From: Pseudomonadota bacterium | GTDB lineage: Bacteria > Pseudomonadota > Gammaproteobacteria > Burkholderiales > Methylophilaceae | Reading direction: 5' to 3' | DNA length: 5,211 bases | Assembly: GCA_029549705.1 (NCBI GenBank) | Contig: JAKPIR010000292.1 | Coordinates: 1 to 5,211 of the forward strand | Part shown: positions 1-5,077 of the stretch, in pieces | Layout of the letters: each line of letters opens with the position of its first letter | Position numbering within the stretch: the stretch's first letter is position 1 | Made by a program: the position numbers and the translations under genes | Notes under the pieces: model-generated | The model's database searches: none | Seen by the model: the letters and a program-made list of their open reading frames with translations, nothing else | Told to the model about the DNA's origin: nothing

Positions 1-359
1 ACCTGACCAGTAAACTTCACTTCACCCGCCCCCAGCGCACGTCCACGACCCGGGCCGCCAGACCAACCCAAATAAAAACCGACCAATTGCCACATCGCGT
101 CCAATCCCAAACAGCCCGGCATCACCGGGTCACCCGTAAAGTGGCAATCAAAAAACCATAAATCCGGCTTAATATCAAGCTCGGCAATAATTTGCCCCTG
201 CCCATATTTACCGCCCTCAGACGTAATGCTCACAATACGATCAAACATCAACATCGGTGGCAAAGGTAATTGCGCATTGCCCTCGCCGAACATCTCCCCA
301 CGTCCGCACGCTAGCAACTCTTCTTTGGTGTAACTATTTTTTTGAATCGGTTTTGTCAT
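1..359 (-). CDS. fabA: FabA, 3-hydroxydecanoyl-ACP dehydratase/isomerase (5' part)
   Basis: FabA dehydrates 3-hydroxyacyl-ACP and isomerises trans-2-decenoyl-ACP to cis-3-decenoyl-ACP, the branch point to unsaturated fatty acids in the cytosol. Reading the minus strand from the ATG at 359 gives 119 codons that run off the left edge; E. coli FabA is about 172 residues, so roughly the last third is missing. The N-terminus aligns from the start with E. coli FabA (SYTKEELL, GRGEMFG). The hot-dog core motifs DLWFFDCHF and GDPVMPGCLGLDAMWQ are present, placing the catalytic His at residue 73 and Asp at 87. FabZ, the non-isomerising relative, lacks the LGLDAMWQLVGFYLGW form of this region. No clear Shine-Dalgarno precedes the ATG, but N-terminal conservation supports this start. 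It is divergent from the mxa genes and metabolically unrelated to them. Confidence 0.95.
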   Translation of the reverse strand, partial: MTKPIQKNSYTKEELLACGRGEMFGEGNAQLPLPPMLMFDRIVSITSEGGKYGQGQIIAELDIKPDLWFFDCHFTGDPVMPGCLGLDAMWQLVGFYLGWSGGPGRGRALGAGEVKFTGQ

Positions 360-390
360 GAAATGGATACTTTTATAATTGAAAGGCACG

Positions 391-420
391 CCTATAGTGC
401 TATTTTCGCTGGAAAATCAA
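391..420 (-). promoter_or_regulatory. Possible fabA promoter
   Basis: On the minus strand TTGATT (415-420) and TATAGG (391-396) are separated by 18 bp and lie about 32 bp or more upstream of the fabA ATG. Both hexamers are imperfect, and the AT-rich sequence offers alternatives such as TATAAA nearer the gene. I did not recognise a FabR or FadR operator. This is a weak prediction. Confidence 0.3.
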
Positions 421-545
421 TTTAACGAAAGCCCTATCTGTAAACTATTATGTAAATTAGGGGTATTTCAGCAAAATTTGTGGTGTGCTACTTAATCCAG
501 AAATTAATTCATCCATTATTTGCTATGTTTAACTAGCAGCGTTAT

Positions 546-662
546 TTAATCGCGAATGTATTTAAAAATTTCGCCTTGCATTTGATCATCGTTTTTGTGA
601 TTAAAAAATAGCTCCAGCAACATCATATTTTGTTCGAGAATTTTTTTTGCCTCTGCGAGCCT
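546..662 (-). pseudogene. Possible remnant of a gene 3' end, function unknown
   Basis: On the minus strand a frame stays open for 38 codons between stops at 663-665 and 546-548. It reads RLAEAKKILEQN, then MMLLELFFNHKN, then DDQMQGEIFKYIRD. The composition (Ala, Leu, Glu, Gln, amphipathic helical pattern) looks more like real protein than translated AT-rich spacer, and it would fit the C-terminus of a lost protein. There is no Shine-Dalgarno before the double ATG at 621-626. Its upstream end falls inside the hairpin at 651-683, as if the gene had been cut there. I do not recognise the family, and chance remains a real possibility. Confidence 0.22.
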
Positions 663-683
663 TTATTTACAAGGCTTGCAGAG
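651..683. repeat. Stem-loop with 13-bp arms, flanked by T and A tracts
   Basis: Positions 651-663 pair with 671-683 around a 7-nt loop; the only imperfection is a G·T pair at 657/677. A T8 tract (641-648) lies 5' and an A-rich tract (688-693) lies 3', which could extend the pairing. An intrinsic terminator has the opposite polarity (U tract 3' of the stem), so this is not a standard terminator on either strand. It may be a small palindromic repeat or a cruciform-forming site. Confidence 0.6.
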
Positions 684-699
684 CATTAAAAAAGGATGC

Positions 700-709
700 G
701 GGGGGGGGG
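700..709. repeat. G10 homopolymer tract
   Basis: Ten consecutive G residues sit in an otherwise AT-rich spacer. Such tracts are prone to slipped-strand length change and to sequencing error. It lies about 300 bp upstream of mxaR and is not in a recognised gene, so any effect would have to be on transcription. Confidence 0.8.
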
Positions 710-718
710 TAAAGCTAG

Positions 719-849
719 TATATTCACATAAGTATTTATTCTAACCTGCAGCCATATTTTAGAATTAACTGTAAGGAAACATCATTTAAACTCCATAAAA
801 AAATATACAGATCTGTATATTTTTTTATGGTTTTAGTTTATATTCACAT
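719..849. repeat. 11-bp direct repeat pair bracketing the 38-bp palindrome
   Basis: TATATTCACAT occurs at 719-729 and again at 839-849, both on the plus strand. The 109 bp between the copies contain the perfect palindrome. This arrangement resembles a target-site duplication around a small insertion, but the ends of the enclosed segment show no obvious terminal inverted repeats. AT-rich sequence makes chance matches more likely. Confidence 0.35.
793..830. repeat. Perfect 38-bp palindrome
   Basis: The 19 bases at 793-811 are the exact reverse complement of 812-830, with no spacer; the centre is ACAGATCTGT and the outer ends are CCAT and ATGG. After a 4-nt bulge (831-834), TAAACT (787-792) can also pair with AGTTTA (835-840). 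A perfect palindrome of this length is very unlikely by chance. It lies about 110 bp upstream of the mxaR promoter candidate and between divergent genes, so a dimeric regulator site or a mobile-element scar fits better than a terminator; the stem is AT-rich and no clean 3' T tract follows. Confidence 0.85.
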
Positions 850-939
850 TTAGAAACATTTTATAAATTTTTTCTTGTGTGCAATTAAACGAATTTAAAA
901 AAACTGGACCCTACTCGGGCTATAGCAAATAATTTACAA

Positions 940-967
940 TTGACATATTCTGTTACAAAATTTTAAC
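940..967 (+). promoter_or_regulatory. Candidate sigma-70-type promoter of mxaR
   Basis: A perfect -35 hexamer TTGACA (940-945) is followed after 16 bp by TTTAAC (962-967), which matches the -10 consensus at four of six positions. Transcription would begin about 30 bp before the mxaR ATG. TGTTA (951-955) and TAACA (964-968) form an inverted pair across the spacer and -10, a possible operator. A dedicated promoter fits the fact that no mxa structural genes lie upstream. The -10 is weak, so an activator may be needed. Confidence 0.5.
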
Positions 968-1006
968 AAATCACACAATCACAATTAACTTTGGGGAACA
1001 CTTCAA

Positions 1007-2023
1007 ATGAGCGATACGCAACTAACCGACTGGCGTGAACACGCATTAACGCTAGAGTCTGAGGTCAATAAAGTCGTTGTGGGTCAGCAGTCTCCCATAC
1101 GCCTGATTACCACTTCAATCTTTGCGCGTGGGCATGTGCTGCTTGAGGGGGATGTGGGTGTAGGTAAAACTACCTTACTGCGTGCATTTACGCGCGGCAT
1201 CGGTGGCGGTTATCAGCGTATTGAAGGTACGATTGACTTGATGCCCAATGACTTGGTGTATCACACTTATTTGGGTGAAGATGGCAAACCACACGTGAGC
1301 GCAGGGCCGCTATTGCAATCTGGCGAAAATCTTTCTATTTTCTTCTTTAACGAGATTAACCGTGCGCGCCCGCAAGTGCATTCGCTTTTGCTACGCGTGA
1401 TGGCGGAGCGCACTTTAACCGCATTTAATAAAGAGCATCACTTCCCGCATATGCTGGTATTCGCTGACCGCAACCAAGTGGAAAAAGAAGAGACGTTTGA
1501 CATTCCATCTGCCGCGCGTGACCGCTTTATGATGGAAATCCCCATTGTGGTGCCCAATGATGACCTTATTATGGAAGACCTCGTGTTTAACACGCGTTTT
1601 CATGATGTGGATACATTGGTTGCCAACGTGCCGGAAAACATTTTACAATTTGACCAACTCAACGCCTTTGGTGCACTGTTGCAAAATAGCATTACCGCAA
1701 GTCCAGCCCTACGCAGTTACGTACTAAAACTTTGGCGCGCCACAAAAACCCCAACAGATTACGGTATAAAAGTTTCAGGCGTTGATATGAAACGCTTGGT
1801 GTTATCTGGTGCCAGCCCGCGTGGCATGGGCATGGTGCTGCGCGCGGCGCGCGTCAATGCTTGGCTAAACAACCGCACCGCTGTGTTGCCAGAAGATATT
1901 CATGATGTATTACACGCAACCGTAGCGCACCGTTTGGTATTTAGCCCCGTGTATGAAATGCGCCGCACCGAAATTGCCCGTGAAATGCTTAGTGGCATTA
2001 TTAGTGCGATTGCTGCGCCATAA
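1007..2023 (+). CDS. mxaR: MxaR, MoxR-family AAA+ ATPase for methanol dehydrogenase maturation
   Basis: MxaR is the cytoplasmic ATPase of the mxa accessory system. MoxR proteins use ATP hydrolysis to remodel or activate targets together with vWA partners, here presumably MxaS and MxaC. In the 338 residues, Walker A is GDVGVGKT (48-55), the Walker B region is IFFFNEINRA (111-120), sensor 1 Asn is at about 156 in FADRNQVEKEETF, the arginine-finger segment is ARDRF (170-174) and the sensor 2 region is SGASPRG (267-273), followed by a helical lid domain. Length is normal for MoxR. The Walker B Asp is replaced by Asn115 while the catalytic Glu116 is kept. This may be typical of the MxaR branch, since flanking residues such as RPQVHSLLLRVMAER look strongly conserved-type. 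The start is supported by GGGGAA at 993-998, 8 nt before the ATG. It is the first gene of the cluster here. Confidence 0.92.
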   Translation: MSDTQLTDWREHALTLESEVNKVVVGQQSPIRLITTSIFARGHVLLEGDVGVGKTTLLRAFTRGIGGGYQRIEGTIDLMPNDLVYHTYLGEDGKPHVSAGPLLQSGENLSIFFFNEINRARPQVHSLLLRVMAERTLTAFNKEHHFPHMLVFADRNQVEKEETFDIPSAARDRFMMEIPIVVPNDDLIMEDLVFNTRFHDVDTLVANVPENILQFDQLNAFGALLQNSITASPALRSYVLKLWRATKTPTDYGIKVSGVDMKRLVLSGASPRGMGMVLRAARVNAWLNNRTAVLPEDIHDVLHATVAHRLVFSPVYEMRRTEIAREMLSGIISAIAAP

Positions 2024-2050
2024 CTTTGCAAACATTCGTTACCGATATTC

Positions 2051-2166
2051 TGTCGCAGATTAACGCATATGCACGCTGATTATTTAGGACTAAAGCCATG
2101 CCACGTTATCGTTCAGCTTGCTGATACGGTAATGTTATTTGCGTTAATCCGCGTGCATCTTCGGCA
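2051..2166. repeat. Nested palindromic repeat element between mxaR and mxaS
   Basis: The outer arms 2051-2076 and 2141-2166 match as inverted repeats at 18 of 26 positions. Each arm is built from 10-bp units of the form AGATNNACGC: TTA and GCA variants occur in one order on the left and in swapped order on the right. Inside lies a separate strong hairpin. The spacer is 166 bp, whereas the following junctions are 3 nt or overlaps, which suggests insertion into an operon that was originally tight. From memory, phased GATNNACGCAGAT units occur as dispersed repeats in many bacterial genomes; I cannot check copy number here. Confidence 0.6.
2103..2135 (+). repeat. Inner hairpin of the mxaR-mxaS spacer
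   Basis: Positions 2103-2116 pair with 2121-2135 in 14 pairs (two G·T) with a single bulged T at 2125 and a CTTG tetraloop at 2117-2120. No U tract follows, so it should not terminate transcription. In the mRNA it could act as a stability or processing element that sets mxaR apart from mxaSACK. Confidence 0.6.
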
Positions 2167-2178
2167 AATGTGTACATT

Positions 2179-2182
2179 AAGG
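2179..2182 (+). promoter_or_regulatory. Ribosome binding site fixing the GTG start of mxaS
   Basis: AAGG lies 7 nt before the GTG at 2190. No ATG occurs in frame until codon 32, inside a stretch that looks conserved in the family, so this site supports the GTG. Confidence 0.6.
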
Positions 2183-2189
2183 TTTTCAA

Positions 2190-3053
2190 GTGTCATCTGA
2201 ACATATTAAAGAATTTAGTTACCATATTGCGTGGCGATCCCGCTCACGCCGCCCTGGCAGACATAAAAGTAACCAGCGCGGTATGGGCATGGAGTTTCGT
2301 GGCCACACCACCCTGCTTTCCTACCCCGACCCACGCCGCATTGATATTCGCCAAACCATTCGCGACCCGATGGAGCAGGTACACGTCCGTATTTTTAATC
2401 AAAAAAGTGTCACCCCGGTGTTTGTCATCTGCGACATGTCTGGCTCTATGCAATATGGCAGTGCACGCAAAAAAATTGAGATTGCGGCAGATATTGCCCA
2501 GTCAGTGGCACAATCTGTTACGCACAATCGCGATTTAGTCGGTTTTATCGGATTTGATGATGTGCTACGTGAAGATTGGTTATGCACGCTCTCGGCGAGA
2601 CCGCATACCATCATTGAAATGGCAGAACAACTCAGAAATTATGTGCCGCATGAGGTTGGAAGCCGAGGCGTTGTGGATACAGTAAGACTGTTACCCAGAG
2701 AGCGTTCACTGATATTTATGGTGTCAGATTTCCATATGCCTATCAGCGATTTAGAAGAATCGCTCGTTTTAATGCAGCGCCACCATATTGTGCCTATCGT
2801 ACTTTGGGATACTTCAGAATATGCTGATTTGCCTGAATTTGGCATTACCAGCGTGACCGACCCAGAAACAGGCACTAAGCGCACCTTGTTTTTACGTAAA
2901 GAATACCGTGAACGCATCTTACAAGCCTTTGTAACACGGCGAAAAATGATTGAAGATTTATTTTTACGCTACGACATGCAGCCGTTTTTTGTAGAAAACA
3001 ACTTTGATGCCGACCAATTATCTGAATACTTTCACCAATATGTGGCCGCTTAA
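2190..3053 (+). CDS. mxaS: MxaS, soluble vWA/DUF58 protein of the mxa system
   Basis: MxaS has the DUF58 plan: a basic N-terminal segment (IAWRSRSRRPGRHKS, 13-27), the GMGMEFRGH motif (31-39), the YPDPRRIDIRQTIRDP segment (45-60), then a von Willebrand A fold. The MIDAS motif is DMSGS (82-86) and the later Asp is at 180 in MVSDF. The usual MIDAS Thr is not evident: the equivalent region reads VGSRGVVDT (156-164). No signal peptide or membrane span is visible, so it should be cytoplasmic, where it can meet MxaR. MoxR-DUF58-vWA neighbours are a recurring chaperone arrangement; the exact role of MxaS in methanol dehydrogenase assembly is less clear than that of MxaA/C/K/L. The GTG start retains the basic N-terminus. 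It ends 3 nt before mxaA. Confidence 0.9.
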   Translation: MSSEHIKEFSYHIAWRSRSRRPGRHKSNQRGMGMEFRGHTTLLSYPDPRRIDIRQTIRDPMEQVHVRIFNQKSVTPVFVICDMSGSMQYGSARKKIEIAADIAQSVAQSVTHNRDLVGFIGFDDVLREDWLCTLSARPHTIIEMAEQLRNYVPHEVGSRGVVDTVRLLPRERSLIFMVSDFHMPISDLEESLVLMQRHHIVPIVLWDTSEYADLPEFGITSVTDPETGTKRTLFLRKEYRERILQAFVTRRKMIEDLFLRYDMQPFFVENNFDADQLSEYFHQYVAA

Positions 3054-3056
3054 CCT

Positions 3057-4088
3057 ATGAAAATATCACTATTTAACGCTCCTACGCATCAACCAAGCAC
3101 AGCTTTACTGCATGTAATGCGCGGATTGATGCTGGCACTGAGTTTGCATTTTTCTGCCGCCATGGCTGATGTAAAGCCACTGCCTGATGTAGACCCAAAG
3201 TTTGTCACCATTACTGAAACTAACCCGACGCGGGATGCAGGTTACGTGGTGGGCGATACGCTGGATAGAACGGTGGTAATTACCATCAGAAAACCTTATG
3301 AACTCGTCAAAGAGTCACTGCCAATTGTCGGATATGAACACCGCTGGAAAGGCCAATTGATTGGCGTTGAGCTGGTTGACATCAAAACAGAAGAAAAACA
3401 AAAATCTGACAGCACAACACACAAGTTGGATTTACGGTATCAAGTATTCACCACTGGCAGAACTGTTAAACACGCCTCACTTAAGGCGGAAATACTGCAA
3501 GTAAGAAACTTGCAAACGAAAGAAGTTTTTCAACTGCGAATTCCGTTTTTCGATTTCCGTGTTTCACCACTGTCAATCTTTGGGCAAGTAAAACTCAACG
3601 AAGACATGAGCCCTTTTGTACCACCGCTACTATTGAACGCTGCGCCAGAACATCGTAATCTAAAATTGCTGGGAATACTGCTAGCTTTTTCATTGCTTGG
3701 GTTGCTCTATATATTTGGCGCCTATGCATGGCTACCCAAAATGGGCGGACCTTTCGCAAAAGCGTACCGAGATATTCGTAAAATGCCAGAAACTGCTGAA
3801 GGGCTACAAAGTGCCGTGGCTCGCATCCACCAGTCACTTAATCGCACTGCTGGTAATAGCCTCTTTGCCAGCAATATCAAAGAGTTTGTTGCCGCAAAAC
3901 CAGCCTTTGCACCAGTAAGCAACCAAATTCAGCAATTCTTTGACTTATCAAAACAAGTCTTTTTTGAACCGGATGCGACTGTTCAACTGGATGACAGCCC
4001 AAAAGATTGGCTGTTAAAGTTTTGCCGTCAGCTACGAGATTGCGAACGTGGCTTGCGTCCTGATAACAAGCAAAAGGCAAATGCGTAA
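3057..4088 (+). CDS. mxaA: MxaA, membrane-tethered methanol dehydrogenase maturation protein
   Basis: MxaA is needed for active methanol dehydrogenase, and in methylotroph genetics it is linked to calcium insertion into the enzyme. The 343 residues show a hydrophobic signal segment (about 22-36, ending SAAMA-D, likely cleavage after residue 37), a beta-rich periplasmic domain (38-200), a transmembrane helix (about 202-225, LKLLGILLAFSLLGLLYIFGA) and a cytoplasmic C-terminal domain with two late Cys (323 and 329 in FCRQLRDCERGLRP). This signal-domain-span-tail layout resembles BatD-type proteins of other MoxR clusters, which is an inference from architecture only. The chosen ATG has no clear Shine-Dalgarno and probably relies on coupling to the mxaS stop 3 nt upstream. 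An ATG at 3117 (residue 21) would give a more typical signal peptide, so the first 20 residues are uncertain. Confidence 0.88.
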   Translation: MKISLFNAPTHQPSTALLHVMRGLMLALSLHFSAAMADVKPLPDVDPKFVTITETNPTRDAGYVVGDTLDRTVVITIRKPYELVKESLPIVGYEHRWKGQLIGVELVDIKTEEKQKSDSTTHKLDLRYQVFTTGRTVKHASLKAEILQVRNLQTKEVFQLRIPFFDFRVSPLSIFGQVKLNEDMSPFVPPLLLNAAPEHRNLKLLGILLAFSLLGLLYIFGAYAWLPKMGGPFAKAYRDIRKMPETAEGLQSAVARIHQSLNRTAGNSLFASNIKEFVAAKPAFAPVSNQIQQFFDLSKQVFFEPDATVQLDDSPKDWLLKFCRQLRDCERGLRPDNKQKANA

Positions 4089-5077
4089 TGGCGTTTAATC
4101 ATCCATTATTATTGTGGCTGTTACCGCTTGCCCTGTTGCCGATATTGCTTGAGCGATCACACACCCGCACGTATTCATGGCTTGTCATGTTGCCGCCAGA
4201 CCCGCTTTCCAACTTCATCGGTTTATTGCTGAAAATTTTGGCTTCTCTGGCCCTCGTTTGCATTATTTTAGGTTTGGCAGGCCCACATAGTCTGGAACAA
4301 AAAGTGGAGCGCCTAGGTGTTGGCGCACAAATCGGCATGGTGATTGACAGAAGTGCCAGTATGGATGACCCGTTCTCCGGCGGCACAGTTGAAGGCCGTG
4401 TGGGCGAAACGAAATCAGTGGCCGCCGCTAGAATCATGTCGGACTTTGTCAGCAAACGCCAAAACGACATGATCGGTGTAATTACATTCAGTAACTCAGC
4501 CATGTATGTTTTACCGCTCACCGAAAGCCGCGAAGCGATTTTAGGCGCCATCAAAGCTACAGCAGGCAACTCGCTTTTTCAAACTAATATTGGTGGCGGC
4601 CTTACCAGTGCGGTGGGTTTATTTGAAAAGGTGCCGGATTCGGGCTCACGCGCCATTATTTTAATTTCTGATGGGGCTGGCCGTGTAAGTGCTGAGGTAC
4701 AGCAAAAACTGCGTGACTGGTTACAACGCTTTAATATCTCATTGTATTGGATTGTCCTTCGGCAACCGGGTGGCGTGAGTATTTTTGACACCAAGTATGA
4801 AAAAAATTACGAAGAAGCGCTACCCACAGAAGTCGAGCTCTACTACTACTTCAAACAACTGCGCACGCCTTTTCAGGCTTATGAGGCTGAAAATCCAAAA
4901 TCTCTTGAAGCGGCCATCGCAGACATCGACCAAAAAGAGAAAAAACCCATTAAGTATATGGAAAAAATTCCTGGCCGAGATTTCACACAGCTTTGCTACC
5001 TGTTAGCGACCATCATGATTGCGCTTCTTTTAGCCGTTAAATATTTAGAAGTAAAGACCTGGAGTACGAAAGCATGA
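4088..5077 (+). CDS. mxaC: MxaC, membrane-anchored vWA protein for methanol dehydrogenase calcium insertion
   Basis: MxaC belongs to the BatA-like vWA membrane proteins and is implicated in calcium incorporation into methanol dehydrogenase. The N-terminus (FNHPLLLWLLPLALLPILL, 3-21) and a second span (about 42-64, ending LGLAGP) match the BatA N-terminal domain pattern. A vWA domain follows (about 80-260) with a full MIDAS: DRSAS (87-91), Thr166 in QTNIGGGL and Asp195 in ISDGAG. A third span lies at about 300-319. The loop after the first span is basic (ERSHTR, 22-27), so by the positive-inside rule the vWA domain should face the periplasm, where methanol dehydrogenase matures. The ATG overlaps the mxaA stop by 1 nt (TAATG), with AAGG at 4074-4077; the stop overlaps mxaK by 4 nt. 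Confidence 0.92.
   Translation: MAFNHPLLLWLLPLALLPILLERSHTRTYSWLVMLPPDPLSNFIGLLLKILASLALVCIILGLAGPHSLEQKVERLGVGAQIGMVIDRSASMDDPFSGGTVEGRVGETKSVAAARIMSDFVSKRQNDMIGVITFSNSAMYVLPLTESREAILGAIKATAGNSLFQTNIGGGLTSAVGLFEKVPDSGSRAIILISDGAGRVSAEVQQKLRDWLQRFNISLYWIVLRQPGGVSIFDTKYEKNYEEALPTEVELYYYFKQLRTPFQAYEAENPKSLEAAIADIDQKEKKPIKYMEKIPGRDFTQLCYLLATIMIALLLAVKYLEVKTWSTKA

Larger units (their letters stand above)
360..1006. other. AT-rich divergent intergenic region between fabA and mxaR
   Basis: This 647-bp stretch holds no convincing intact gene on either strand. It separates divergent genes, so it should contain two promoters and needs no terminator. Its notable contents are a stem-loop with a 7-nt loop, a G10 tract, a perfect 38-bp palindrome, a pair of 11-bp direct repeats, a 12-bp inverted pair (515-526 and 922-933) and two short minus-strand reading frames that may be gene debris. 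The accumulation of repeats and a coding-like fragment is typical of a site with past insertions and deletions. That history is inferred, not shown. Confidence 0.7.

Noticed and set aside
793..830. Reading the 38-bp palindrome as a bidirectional intrinsic terminator
   Set aside because: The stem is AT-rich, the T run is inside the stem rather than after it, and the flanking genes diverge from this region, so nothing needs ending here.
793..830. LexA (SOS) box at the palindrome centre
   Set aside because: The LexA box has CTG first and CAG last around a spacer; here CAG precedes CTG, so the half-sites have the wrong orientation.
360..1006. CRISPR array or tRNA gene in the long spacer
   Set aside because: There are no regularly spaced repeats of CRISPR type and no tRNA cloverleaf or T-loop sequence was visible.
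2051..2166. A small RNA gene or riboswitch between mxaR and mxaS
   Set aside because: No promoter or terminator was seen and no known riboswitch core was recognised; the phased repeat units explain the structure better.
2170..2538. A 122-codon plus-strand open frame overlapping the start of mxaS
   Set aside because: It lies in another frame of mxaS, whose product has clear DUF58/vWA motifs; the alternative protein has no recognisable features.
4099..4569. A 156-codon minus-strand open frame inside mxaC
   Set aside because: It is antisense to the membrane and MIDAS-coding part of mxaC and shows no motif or ribosome binding site of its own.
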